A model generated the notes under the pieces. It was not told where the DNA came from. It saw only the letters and a program-made list of their open reading frames with translations, and searched no databases. A stretch of DNA of 64,000 nt. Origin: Thermosporothrix hazakensis (GTDB lineage Bacteria; Chloroflexota; Ktedonobacteria; Ktedonobacterales; Ktedonobacteraceae). This document shows, in pieces, positions 44,935 to 53,793 of this stretch. Where the stretch lies: positions 62,001 to 126,000 of the forward strand of contig NZ_QKUF01000005.1 in NCBI RefSeq assembly GCF_003253565.1, written 5' to 3'. The first letter of the stretch is position 1. Each line of letters begins with the position of its first letter. Both the position numbers and the translations under genes were made by a program.

Positions 44935-45978
44935 CTATTCGGCCCCTGTTGCCGGTTCCTGTCGTTCATTGCCTTGAATCACTGATTGTTGTTTGCTAAC
45001 TCTCGGTTCCTGAGACTCACTTGCCTCAAGCTCCGCATCCTGCTGCCCGGTCACTTCTCCCCCTGGTTCCTGGAGTTCACTCGCTTCCGAAGCTATCTCC
45101 TGTGACTCAGCGATCTCTATCCCTGATTGTTGTTGCTCGCTCGCTTCAGAAACTGCATCCTGCTGCTCACTCTCTTCAGCCGACTGTCCGAGATAGGCAG
45201 CGATGACGCGTTTGTCGCGGCGTACCTCTTCAGGCAGACCTTCGGCAATCTTTCGCCCATAATCCAGCACAGCGATCTTATCGGAGATGCCCATTGTCAC
45301 CGTCAGCTTATGCTCGATCAGCAGGATGGTCAGGCCAAGTTCATCACGCAAGCGGCGCACATACTGGACCGCTTCTCGTGTCTCCGCCTCGTTCATTCCC
45401 GCTGTTGGCTCATCTAACAATAACAACTTCGGGCTCGCAGCAAGTGCGCGCGCGATCTCAACGCGCCTTCGATCAGCATAGGACAGGTTCACAACGTACT
45501 CATCTTGCCGATCGACCAGAGACGAACCAAAGAAGCTCAGGAGCGTAAGAGCCCGTTCACGAGCCCTCTGTTCCTCTCGCTGGACGCTCGGCCAGCGGAA
45601 AAGCGCCCCCAGTACGCCCGCTTTGAGCTGACTATGCTGGCCAACAAGGATGTTTTCCAGTACAGTCATATTATTAAACAGACGAATATTCTGGAATGTT
45701 CGAGCGATCCCACGTTCTAGCACCTGGTCAGGATTGAGACCGACAATGGACTTGCCAGCGAGCGTGATTTGACCCGAGGTAGGGCGATAGATGCCGGTAA
45801 TCAGGTTAAAAACCGTCGTTTTTCCCGCTCCATTTGGTCCAATAATACTGACGATCTCCCGCGGATATACCTTCAGATCAACATCGCTGACGGCAACCAG
45901 GCCCTCAAACTTCTTGGTCACCCCGCTCAGCTCAAGCAAGGGCTCGCCATCTGGTCTCCTCATCTGTTCTTCAGACAT
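44935..45978 (-). CDS. livG: Branched-chain amino-acid ABC transporter ATPase LivG with long acidic tail
   Basis: A 347-residue protein; the first 255 residues are LivG. Walker A is GPNGAGKTT, the signature is LSYADRRRVEIARAL (AD in place of the usual GQ), and Walker B is LLLLDEPTAGMN. After residue about 260 comes a low-complexity tail of about 85 residues, rich in Glu, Gln and Ser with repeated SE-QQ and SQEP units. Most LivG proteins end near 255, so the tail is extra. The ribosome site is AGGAG. The gene follows livM by 24 nt. Confidence 0.93.
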   Translation of the reverse strand: MSEEQMRRPDGEPLLELSGVTKKFEGLVAVSDVDLKVYPREIVSIIGPNGAGKTTVFNLITGIYRPTSGQITLAGKSIVGLNPDQVLERGIARTFQNIRLFNNMTVLENILVGQHSQLKAGVLGALFRWPSVQREEQRARERALTLLSFFGSSLVDRQDEYVVNLSYADRRRVEIARALAASPKLLLLDEPTAGMNEAETREAVQYVRRLRDELGLTILLIEHKLTVTMGISDKIAVLDYGRKIAEGLPEEVRRDKRVIAAYLGQSAEESEQQDAVSEASEQQQSGIEIAESQEIASEASELQEPGGEVTGQQDAELEASESQEPRVSKQQSVIQGNERQEPATGAE

Positions 45979-46002
45979 GCGCCATCTCTCCTACAATACT
46001 GC

Positions 46003-48006
46003 TTATTCAACCCGCACCTCTTGCTCAAAATCGGGGCTCCCTGGAGCAGTCTCTAAAGCGCCTACATCTTCTTCGGGTTTATTTTCCGTATGGTGTAGCT
46101 CTCGCTTCCGGCGCGAGCTTGGCCAGAGGCCCTCAGGACGATAGAGCATGATCGCCACAAGCAGGACACCAAAGATCAGCCCTCTGATGTTATTCAGCGA
46201 TGACAGGCCAGGAATCGCATGCAGAACATGGAGTGGGTTGGTGGGATTACTGGCAAGCGTATCGAGCTGAGCAAGCACCAGCACATTGATCGCATAGACA
46301 GCTATCGCGCCCAGAATCACGCCGGGGATACTCCCCAGGCCACCGATAACGACCATAGCCAGATAGATGATTGAGTCACCAAAACTGAAGTTGTCAGGCG
46401 TCACACTTCCCAGTTTTGCCGCCTTATACATACCCGCAATCCCGGCAAAGAAGGCACCGGCGGCAAAGGCGAGCAGCTTGGTCTTGGTCAGGTTGATGCC
46501 GGAAGAGGACGCTGCAATCTCATCCTCACGAATAGCAATCCAGGCACGCCCAAGCCGCGAATCACGCAGCCGTACATTCGCAAAGATGGTAAAGACAATC
46601 AAGGCCATGATCAGGTAATAGTAAGGTACAGGCGTGATCGAGCTCCAATCCACCCCAGGTGCGTTCGGAGAGAAGATACCAATCAAGCCATTTGCGCCAT
46701 TGGTATACATATCCAGTTCCAGGAAGACAACCGGGATGATCTCACCGAAGCCGAGCGTCACAATCGCCAGATAATCACCTCGTAAGCGAAGCGTTGGTGC
46801 ACCAAGTGCGACCCCCCAGAGCGCCACAATAATCGCGCCAATAATCAGCATCGGCCAGAACAGCCAACCGGCTGTAGCCTGGGCAATAGGTATCGACAAC
46901 AATACTTGCAATTGAGGCGAGCCGACCAACCCCCAGATATAGGCACCGATCGCAAAGAAGGCAACATAACCGAGATCCAGCAATCCGGCAAACCCGACCA
47001 CAATATTCAGGCCCAGTGCCAGAATCACATAATAGCCAGCATCGTTATAGCCAGTCAGCCGACCATCCATACCAAAGCCAAAAAGCAGAGGATCAAGGGC
47101 AGGATAAAACAGCACAAACGCAATAATCAGTACAGAATAGATCCATTTCGCACCCTTGCTCATAAAGGGAAGGTCATGCGGCACAAAGTCGCGCGCCTCT
47201 TCCTGTTTGCGTTCCGTCGAAAGCGTTTCGAGCTGCTGCTGCTTTCTCCAGATCGCGCGGCGAGTCGCGCCTTTCCCCTCCTCATTGCTCACCTGTGAGG
47301 AAAAGGTGTGATGTACCGCCAGACGCCCACCCCAATAACCGAGGAAATACCCGGCAATTGGAAACACAATCGTCCTGATCGCAATCCAGAGCCACAGTGT
47401 CGAGGAATTGAGTGCTCCACTGAGGTAGTAGATGATATCAGCGACCAGCATCACTACCGAGAACACCAGGCCAATCCAGAAGCCGCCAGCAGTTCCCCGT
47501 GCCAACATCGTCTGCTTACGCCCCTCATCCAGGACCTCAATCTCTGCCAGTGGCGGGGGCGGCGTATAGTGCAGCCACTGATGCACCCGAGGACGCAAAA
47601 ACAGGTAGATCGCCCAGACCGGGACGCTGATCGCCAATCCCATAATCAGCCCGGTACTTCCAGAAAGGGCACAGATCAATAACGGGATGGTCACCACAAA
47701 AATGACGTCTGCCCAGAGTTCATACATGCTTCTGCGACCACTATCAGCGGCGACCAGATAGCCTCCGAGCATCAAGAAGGCAGGATACAATACCAGAAGA
47801 AAGATCGTGGTCTGAATCAGGGTAGACCACGTAAACGCTGTATAGCTGCTCTCTTGCGGTGAAACGTAGGTCAGGAAGACGCTGTTCAGCATCCCCTCAC
47901 CGCTCCAAACAAGCGTGAAGATACTGAGAGGGACAAGCACCGCCACGACCCATTTTAAAAGCAGCTTGCGTGTTTCAAGATCAGGACGAAGCATTCTTAA
48001 CGCCAA
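46003..48006 (-). CDS. livM: Branched-chain amino-acid ABC transporter permease LivM, N-terminally extended
   Basis: A 667-residue protein, against 300-420 usually. The C-terminal 370 residues are the LivM permease (YYVILALGLNIVVGFAGLLDLG, RLRGDYLAIVTLGFGEI, GLGSIPGVILGAI). The N-terminal 290 residues hold five to six more hydrophobic segments and a cytoplasmic charged linker (residues about 240-285) that I do not recognise. I keep TTG 48006 because GAGGTG lies 7 nt upstream, while ATG 47994 is too far from it. It forms the channel with LivH. Confidence 0.9.
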   Translation of the reverse strand: MALRMLRPDLETRKLLLKWVVAVLVPLSIFTLVWSGEGMLNSVFLTYVSPQESSYTAFTWSTLIQTTIFLLVLYPAFLMLGGYLVAADSGRRSMYELWADVIFVVTIPLLICALSGSTGLIMGLAISVPVWAIYLFLRPRVHQWLHYTPPPPLAEIEVLDEGRKQTMLARGTAGGFWIGLVFSVVMLVADIIYYLSGALNSSTLWLWIAIRTIVFPIAGYFLGYWGGRLAVHHTFSSQVSNEEGKGATRRAIWRKQQQLETLSTERKQEEARDFVPHDLPFMSKGAKWIYSVLIIAFVLFYPALDPLLFGFGMDGRLTGYNDAGYYVILALGLNIVVGFAGLLDLGYVAFFAIGAYIWGLVGSPQLQVLLSIPIAQATAGWLFWPMLIIGAIIVALWGVALGAPTLRLRGDYLAIVTLGFGEIIPVVFLELDMYTNGANGLIGIFSPNAPGVDWSSITPVPYYYLIMALIVFTIFANVRLRDSRLGRAWIAIREDEIAASSSGINLTKTKLLAFAAGAFFAGIAGMYKAAKLGSVTPDNFSFGDSIIYLAMVVIGGLGSIPGVILGAIAVYAINVLVLAQLDTLASNPTNPLHVLHAIPGLSSLNNIRGLIFGVLLVAIMLYRPEGLWPSSRRKRELHHTENKPEEDVGALETAPGSPDFEQEVRVE

Positions 48007-48063
48007 GATGCATCACCTCACTCTTTTCAAAAAATGATGACAGGAAAACGCTTCCTGCTGCTG

Positions 48064-49080
48064 TTATACTTTCTCGGGCGTGTGTTGTCCCAACAGACCA
48101 GAAGGCCGGAACACCAGAATCAGAATCAGCACAACAAAGATCAAAGCTCGATCCCAGGCTGCGCCACCATGCGGGAGCCCCCACCCGGTTTTAAGGGAAT
48201 CGGGGATCAGAGAAACCAGATTGTAAATCAAGCCGAGCACGATGCCACCGAGCATAGCCCCCCGAATGTTCCCAATACCACCGAGGACGGCAGCAATAAA
48301 GGCAACCAAACCATATTGATACCCGATTGAGTAAATGGTTGCCCCATTTTTCAGGCCATAGATAAACCCGGCTGCCCCTGCAAGCGCCGCGCCTATCAGA
48401 AAGGTGACGGAGATGATAAGATCAACATTTACCCCCATAAGAGCCGCGGCCTCGCGATCCTGAGCGACAGCCCGCATGGCTTTGCCTACTTTGGTGCTGG
48501 ACACCAGCCACTGCAAGAAGACCATCAAGACAATTGAGATCGCCAGGACAAGCAAGGTAATATTGTCGATTGTGACCGATTCGCCCGGTGTTGCCAGACA
48601 GGTCACATGGAAGGGGGAAACAGAGTCGATACGAATGGGGTAAATGCAGTAGTCAACACGGTCGAGGATCTGGGGGAAGCGAATGTAGTTAATGCCGTTC
48701 CAGAGCTTACCCACATCCTGCAAGATGAGCGAAACACCAATCGCGGAAATAAGCGGTGCCAGACGAGGAGCATTACGTAAGGGCCGGTAGGCAATACGCT
48801 CAATGATGACACCGAGCACCGCGCAGACTATCATCGCGCAGATACAGGCAACCAGAAACAGGCCAACTAGCCCGAGAAGATTGGGCTGCGTTTGATCGGT
48901 CACACCTAAGAGGGTCAGAACGGCGATCGAAACCATTGAGCCAATCATAAAGATGTCGCCGTGAGCAAAGTTGATCAGCTCAATGATGCCATACACCATC
49001 GTGTAACCGAGCGCGATGAGCGCATAAATTGAGCCTTGAGCAATACCTTCCTTGATGAGCTGGAAAATGTGTACAAGCAT
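48064..49080 (-). CDS. livH: Branched-chain amino-acid ABC transporter permease LivH
   Basis: A 338-residue membrane protein from ATG 49080 (MLVHIFQLIKEGIAQGS), with AGGA 8 nt upstream; a TTG at 49107 has no ribosome site. The LivH hallmark GSIYALIALGYTMVYGIIELINFAHGD is split over the first helices, and VLGGIGNIRGAMLGGIVLG is the late loop that contacts the ATPase. About 50 residues between helices 3 and 5 are longer than usual and contain several Cys. Confidence 0.93.
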   Translation of the reverse strand: MLVHIFQLIKEGIAQGSIYALIALGYTMVYGIIELINFAHGDIFMIGSMVSIAVLTLLGVTDQTQPNLLGLVGLFLVACICAMIVCAVLGVIIERIAYRPLRNAPRLAPLISAIGVSLILQDVGKLWNGINYIRFPQILDRVDYCIYPIRIDSVSPFHVTCLATPGESVTIDNITLLVLAISIVLMVFLQWLVSSTKVGKAMRAVAQDREAAALMGVNVDLIISVTFLIGAALAGAAGFIYGLKNGATIYSIGYQYGLVAFIAAVLGGIGNIRGAMLGGIVLGLIYNLVSLIPDSLKTGWGLPHGGAAWDRALIFVVLILILVFRPSGLLGQHTPEKV

Positions 49081-49239
49081 AGGCGGTATCCTACTATTCC
49101 TCAACAAAAGCGACGTTAAGAAGATGGAGGCAGGAGGGAAAAGCGCTGTATGGCTTCACATCCCCCCTGCATCACTAGAGAGTGTTGGTAAGTACGTGCG
49201 GATCAGCAAACTCTAAGGGGATTTTCAGAGCCTTCAGCC

Positions 49240-50571
49240 TTATGACGCCTTGCTAGCATCAAGCTGATCAACAAACTCGTATTTACCCTTTCCGCCGGAT
49301 TCCTTGATCTGCCAGATGGAAATAACCTTGTTTGAGGTATCGCCATTCTGGTCAAAGGAGTGATGACCGGTTACGCCATCGTAGTTGGTCTTTGTCATGG
49401 CATCGATCACCGCCTGACGGAACTTCTTTGCACCATCGGTATCGTTCGAGTCTTTCGGGGTCACAGCTCCGCCATCCAGGGCTCGCTTGATCGCCTGAAT
49501 GACAATCATCGCGCAATCATAAGCAGCAGCGCTGTAGGAACCGTACTCGGCCTCGCCAAATTCCTTGTTATAGTCCTCGATAAACTGCTTGGCGGACGGA
49601 AGAACAGTCTCGTTCACTTTCGCCTGACTGGCGAATGTCGGGCCGCCTTTCGCGCCAATCGTTGAGGCAAATGCATAGTTCTGAAGACCATCACCGCCGG
49701 CAAAAGGAATATTGCGGGTTGCGGGATCGTTCAGCACCTGACGCCGGAGCTGCGTGCCACCTTTACTGTCAGTACCACCGAAGAATATAACATCAGGGTT
49801 TGCCTGCTTGATATTGGCGACCGTGCTGCCATAGTCATTACTCGGCTGCTTGCTCTCACGGTTCCCGACAAGCTGCCCACCGGCTTTTGTCCATTCGCGC
49901 GCGAACACATCGGCAAGGCCTTTACCATAGGTAGAGGTATCATCAATGACATACGCCTTTTTGTAGCCCTTACCCATCAAGAACTTTGCCATTGCGAGAC
50001 CCTGCAAATCATCGGTCGCGGCCACGCGGAAAAACGTGACTTTCCCGGTCGGACGCAGGCGAGAGACCTTATCATCAGCTCCGGTACACCCGATTTCAGG
50101 ACCACTGCGCGTCAGACACTGGTTCGTGGTTGATGGAGCAATCAGGGTAATGGGGGCCTGGTTCGTCACCGGCATTTCTGCCTCAGCCACGGAACTGTTA
50201 AACGGGCCGACAATACCTGCGATAAGCGCATCACCAATAAGATCAGTTACATTCTTCTTACCTACGTCCGGGCTGTACGAACCGTTTGGTCCCACATCGT
50301 CCTTTGGCACAAACTGAAGGGTATAATCACCAAGCATCTTCTTGTCGTTCGCCTGCTTGATCGCCAACTGGACGCCATTCTGTGCCGGTTTACCGTTCGC
50401 GGTATCCAGACCGGACACAGGGAAGTCGCTGCCAATCTTAATGATTTTGGAACCACTTCCGCTTGGCGAGCCGGTATTCCCACCGGCTTGCGGGCCACAG
50501 GCCGCAAAAAGGAGCAGCATAAGCGAGCATACACTGCCCAGGGCAAAAATACGTGACCAGCCTCTCTGCAT
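49240..50571 (-). CDS. livK: Branched-chain amino-acid binding lipoprotein
   Basis: A 443-residue protein starting MQRGWSRIFALG behind GGAGG. The signal peptide ends in lipobox LFAACG, then a Gly/Ser linker. The type I periplasmic-binding fold is clear (IKIGSDFPVSGLDTANGKPAQNG in two stretches, LIGDALIAGIVGPFNSSVA, INTF-type hinge segments, TNYDGVTGHHSFDQNGDTSN). It captures the amino acid and delivers it to LivHM. It is the first gene of the five-gene operon. The symbol livK is used for role, not for a proven ligand. Confidence 0.92.
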   Translation of the reverse strand: MQRGWSRIFALGSVCSLMLLLFAACGPQAGGNTGSPSGSGSKIIKIGSDFPVSGLDTANGKPAQNGVQLAIKQANDKKMLGDYTLQFVPKDDVGPNGSYSPDVGKKNVTDLIGDALIAGIVGPFNSSVAEAEMPVTNQAPITLIAPSTTNQCLTRSGPEIGCTGADDKVSRLRPTGKVTFFRVAATDDLQGLAMAKFLMGKGYKKAYVIDDTSTYGKGLADVFAREWTKAGGQLVGNRESKQPSNDYGSTVANIKQANPDVIFFGGTDSKGGTQLRRQVLNDPATRNIPFAGGDGLQNYAFASTIGAKGGPTFASQAKVNETVLPSAKQFIEDYNKEFGEAEYGSYSAAAYDCAMIVIQAIKRALDGGAVTPKDSNDTDGAKKFRQAVIDAMTKTNYDGVTGHHSFDQNGDTSNKVISIWQIKESGGKGKYEFVDQLDASKAS

Positions 50572-50633
50572 GTGTTGTTAGCCTCCTTAGCAGCTTTACA
50601 ATTTTTACAAGCAATGCAGGGAACCCGGGGAAG

Positions 50634-50687
50634 CTAGAACAGAAATCCTGGCAAACGTGAGCGAAGCAGAAATGCGTTAGCCAGCAT
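50634..50687 (-). CDS. Leucine-rich leader peptide candidate of the liv operon
   Basis: ATG 50687 to TAG 50634 encodes MLANAFLLRSRLPGFLF, 17 residues of which five are Leu (CTG, CTG, CTT, TTG, CTG). It lies 62 nt before livK inside the leader. Just upstream and in the same frame is a three-codon ORF (ATG AAA CTG TAG, 50705-50694) with a strong GAGGAGG site. The hairpin GCATGAAACT/AGTTTTATGC (50684-50707, one A-C mismatch) spans the mini-ORF, and its 3' arm contains this ATG. This resembles attenuation or translational-coupling leaders of leucine-related operons, but no U-tract terminator is visible. Confidence 0.4.
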   Translation of the reverse strand: MLANAFLLRSRLPGFLF

Positions 50688-50888
50688 AAAACTCTACAGT
50701 TTCATGCTCTAGACTCCTCCTCTGGTAATTACGTTAAGAACCGATGAAATCTCACCTGATTTGTACAGGAATTCAGTACTGATTTTAGAAAGTAGGGACA
50801 TATTTTATTGAACTTCTACAAGAAGTAATTGGATAACCTTAATCTACTACCTTTGGTCACGTATGCCTCTTATCTAATGATTGAACGA

Positions 50889-50917
50889 ATTATAAGCACT
50901 ATAGTTCAGCATGTCAA
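50889..50917 (-). promoter_or_regulatory. Consensus sigma70 promoter of the liv operon
   Basis: On the minus strand TTGACA (50912-50917), a 17-nt spacer and TATAAT (50889-50894). Both boxes match consensus at every position. Transcription would start near 50882. Confidence 0.8.
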
Positions 50918-51128
50918 TATACTTTTTTTCTTCCATAGACATAGCATCCAGTCAGGACAGAAGTGTGAAAGTCCTTCACAGCGTCCCGCACGCCTGGAGA
51001 GAAAGTAGCGATACTGATGACTCTCATGAAATTTTACCGGTCTTCTCGGGTATAGCTTCGACAGAAGAGGGAATATAGAATCAATATAGTATTTCTTTAT
51101 TTTTCAGAGTGGGAAAGAGAAGAGGCAG

Positions 51129-51160
51129 GAAGTTCCCGCACACACTATGCCGGGAACTTC
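51129..51160 (-). terminator. Hairpin overlapping the coaE stop codon
   Basis: GAAGTTCCCG (51129-51138) pairs with CGGGAACTTC (51151-51160); the coaE stop is in its loop. The tract after it is pyrimidine-rich rather than pure U. Confidence 0.55.
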
Positions 51161-51750
51161 TCACAGAAGCGACGGAAAGCAGTAATCACCTGCTGACGTG
51201 TGTTGTCAAGCGATCCGCTGTTATCGATTACCTCATCTACCAGAGGGATTTTCAAGGTAGCAGGGGTTTGGGCATTGATTCGCACCAATGCATCAGCGGC
51301 GCTCAGGTTACTGCGCAGTTGCAGACGCTGCAACTGTTGTTCCTGCGAGCAAAGCACCAGCCATTTGCTCTGGCAGAAGCGTCCGGATTCGCCTTCCAGT
51401 AACTTTACAGCATCGATAATCGCGATACCAGAAGGGCTGACTTGTGCCAGTTCCAGGCGGAGCGCCTCGGTGACGGCGGGATGGACAATCCGTTCAAGCT
51501 GTTGTAGTGCTTGTGCATCCTGAAAGACCAGGTTTCCCAGTTTCTTTCGGTCAACGCTCCCATCTGTTGCGAGAAAATCATGTCCGAAAGCGCTGGCAAT
51601 GGCGTGAGTTACGGGCTGTCCAGCAGTATAGAGCTGATGTACCAGTGCATCGGCATCAATGTAGCGCTCAGCGCCCAGTTCCAGTAACATCTTTCCAACC
51701 GCTGTCTTACCACAGGCAATATTTCCAGTTAGGCCAAGAGTGCGAGGCAT
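51145..51750 (-). CDS. coaE: Dephospho-CoA kinase
   Basis: A 201-residue protein of normal length. The P-loop is GLTGNIACGKTAVG, followed by YIDADALVHQLY with the catalytic Asp pair region, HPAVTEAL, and VDEVIDNSGSLDNT near the end. It phosphorylates dephospho-CoA at the 3'-hydroxyl, the last step of CoA synthesis. It is a single gene, divergent from the caspase-like gene. GAGGAG lies about 12 nt before the ATG. Confidence 0.95.
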   Translation of the reverse strand: MPRTLGLTGNIACGKTAVGKMLLELGAERYIDADALVHQLYTAGQPVTHAIASAFGHDFLATDGSVDRKKLGNLVFQDAQALQQLERIVHPAVTEALRLELAQVSPSGIAIIDAVKLLEGESGRFCQSKWLVLCSQEQQLQRLQLRSNLSAADALVRINAQTPATLKIPLVDEVIDNSGSLDNTRQQVITAFRRFCEKFPA

Positions 51751-51814
51751 TTGGCAGAGGCTCCTCTACATGATATGATGTCGGGGACACATTGAGTATA
51801 CCATAAAAAAAATA

Positions 51815-51898
51815 GGTACCGCTCACCAGGGTGGTCAGGCCTGCAAAGCATACCGGGTCAAAAGCCCGCTACATTGTGAACGGGCCGCCAAAAGTACC
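51815..51898 (+). ncRNA. Candidate structured RNA, unassigned
   Basis: Between coaE and the caspase-like gene an 84-nt block folds by eye into a closed structure. GGTAC (51815-51819) pairs with GTACC (51894-51898). GGTGGTC (51830-51836) pairs with GGCCGCC (51883-51889). A hairpin CGGGT/GCCCG (51854-51858 and 51864-51868) has loop CAAAA. It contains CTGCAAAGC, which looks like a tRNA-Cys anticodon loop or a piece of GEMM-I, but matches neither overall. It could be the leader of the caspase-like gene or a free RNA. It might also be chance pairing, and the strand is a guess. Confidence 0.3.
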
Positions 51899-51991
51899 TC
51901 TTACCGCGCTATATGTGGCATCCCCCTTTTTTGTAGCGTACAATGCCTAATAGGCTGCGAAAAAGAATCATACAAGCATTGAGGAGCTTCG

Positions 51992-53788
51992 ATGGGCAGA
52001 CGACTGGGACTCATTATAGGGATCAACACCTATCAGGACCCCACCTTTCAACCATTACAATTCGCAGAAAATGATGCACGAGCACTGGCCCAATGGCTCG
52101 TCAATAATCAGGGCGGCAAATGGTCTCCAGGAGACGTACAGGTCGTTCAGGGGCAACATGCAACCCATGAACTCCTGAAATCCCTGTTCACCCAAACCTG
52201 TCTGCAGGTTGCCCTCCCTGATGATCTGGTGTTTCTCTACTTCGCCGGTCACACCTATATTGATGAGAGAAGTGGTCAGGGCATTTTAGCTGCAAGTAAT
52301 ACATCATATCAGGACCCAACTACCGGCATTCCATTAATCACAATTGCACAGCAACTCTTTGCACAGAGTCAGGCAGGGCAAATACTCTTCATAATTGATA
52401 GTTTCCAAAGTGGCCGCCTTTGGAGCGCTCGCCGTGCCAGTCCATATGACTTCAGCCCTCTGTGCAGCCCTGCTGTTACCAGCGCTCTTCAGCAGCAGCC
52501 AAATCGCATGCTTTTCTTTTCCTGCCGCGGCAATGAGTTCGCGCCGGAAACAGGGATGCAAAAACTTGGCAGCTTTACTCATCGCCTGATAGCTGGATTG
52601 TGTGGGCCAGCCAATGACCCCACACTCGGGCGCCCAACAATTGAAAGCATCTATTCGTTCTTACAGGGCTCGCTGAGCGATCAGCAGAAACCGCAGATCA
52701 TCGGCCAGATCAACTCGCCCGTTATTCTGGCAGGTGATCCGCTACCCGATCCCTCTCAAGAGCCGGTAGCAAGTAAGCCGCAACCGCAGGTTTATCACGA
52801 TACTCCAGGTTCGCAATATCCACAGGGGGCATCGCTGGCAACTGCAACAACTGTACGGACGCAACAGAATGAGCCTTCAAGTGGGCCATTGGTCAACCAT
52901 AGCGCCCTCTCGGCTTTTCAGAACACGCCGACCACGGATAACACCCAGGCAGTTACCCCTATGCTGGCTCAGGCCAAACAGCTTGTCCAAGCCAATCGCC
53001 TTGCAGAAGCGATCATGTACGTCGAGCAAGCTCTGCAAGCCTCCCCACAAGATACTGAGGCGCTGACACTCAAGGCGCAGGTCCTTGGAACGATGGGAAG
53101 GCTTCAGGAAGCATTCGCTGTGATCGACCAGATGCTTCAACAAGACCCTGAGAACGCGCTCGCCTGGAGTATGCGGGCGGTCGTTCTGAACAATGCAGGT
53201 CAATATCAGGCCGCGCTTGAGGCAATTGAACGCTCTCTGGAACTCAACCCGAACAATCTGGAAGCGTATAACATCAAAACCGGGATTATGGAACACCTGG
53301 CCACGACGCAATCACAGCATGGGAAGACAGGAGAGCTAGCGGCCAAGCTCATTGAGGAAAGCAACAAAGAAGAGGGCAGGACAAGACCTTTCTGGAAAGA
53401 TGCAGCCCTCCAGATCGTCGGCCTGCTTATCGGAGTTGTGGGAATCGCGCTTCCGCTGGCACTGCCAGGCACACTGGCACTGGCGGGCCTGGTAGTGAGT
53501 AGTATTGGTTTTGCCCTCTACTGCATTGCCGCAATCCGTGGAGCCTATAGCAAAGGCATCGGTTCGGCCCTGCTGACTATTGTACTAAGCGTCCTTCTTG
53601 CCGCGCTTGTCGGGGGAGCAGCACGCTTTGGTCTTTCTCCGCTGATTGATCTGGTGCATAAGAAACAGGAGCTGTTGGGCGCAATCTTTTACGCGGCTGT
53701 TGCATTGGTCGCCGTCGCAATTCTTGCGCCCGTGCTCGCGATTGGAAGCTTTTTTGTTGGCATTCCGCGTCGTCGTAAAGGGAAATAA
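51992..53788 (+). CDS. Caspase-fold (C14-like) protein with TPRs and membrane domain; catalytic Cys missing
   Basis: A 598-residue protein starting at ATG 51992 behind GAGGAG. Residues 1-245 are a caspase-like domain (LGLIIGINTYQDPTFQPLQF, catalytic-type His87 in YFAGH). At the catalytic Cys position the usual D-x-C-x-S-G reads DSFQSG (136-141), so Cys is replaced by Phe138. A Pro/Gln linker follows, then about three TPR repeats at about 325-435 (NRLAEAIMYVEQALQASPQD and two more). Four to five membrane helices fill about 475-590. It is probably a non-proteolytic binding or regulatory protein in the membrane. Confidence 0.82.
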   Translation: MGRRLGLIIGINTYQDPTFQPLQFAENDARALAQWLVNNQGGKWSPGDVQVVQGQHATHELLKSLFTQTCLQVALPDDLVFLYFAGHTYIDERSGQGILAASNTSYQDPTTGIPLITIAQQLFAQSQAGQILFIIDSFQSGRLWSARRASPYDFSPLCSPAVTSALQQQPNRMLFFSCRGNEFAPETGMQKLGSFTHRLIAGLCGPANDPTLGRPTIESIYSFLQGSLSDQQKPQIIGQINSPVILAGDPLPDPSQEPVASKPQPQVYHDTPGSQYPQGASLATATTVRTQQNEPSSGPLVNHSALSAFQNTPTTDNTQAVTPMLAQAKQLVQANRLAEAIMYVEQALQASPQDTEALTLKAQVLGTMGRLQEAFAVIDQMLQQDPENALAWSMRAVVLNNAGQYQAALEAIERSLELNPNNLEAYNIKTGIMEHLATTQSQHGKTGELAAKLIEESNKEEGRTRPFWKDAALQIVGLLIGVVGIALPLALPGTLALAGLVVSSIGFALYCIAAIRGAYSKGIGSALLTIVLSVLLAALVGGAARFGLSPLIDLVHKKQELLGAIFYAAVALVAVAILAPVLAIGSFFVGIPRRRKGK

Positions 53789-53793
53789 GGAGG

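Larger units (their letters stand above)
50572..51128. other. Leader and upstream region of the liv operon
   Basis: The right part, above 50917, is AT-rich and without genes. The left part, 50572-50882, would be a leader of about 310 nt transcribed from the consensus promoter at 50889-50917. It contains two mini-ORFs and the hairpin listed next, plus an imperfect palindrome at 50763-50779. Confidence 0.55.

Noticed and set aside
51815..51898. Assignment of the structured block to SRP RNA, a GEMM-I riboswitch or tRNA-Cys
   Set aside because: It lacks the SRP GGAAGG/AGCAG core, has no GEMM P1b tetraloop stem, and its acceptor and T arms do not form a tRNA.
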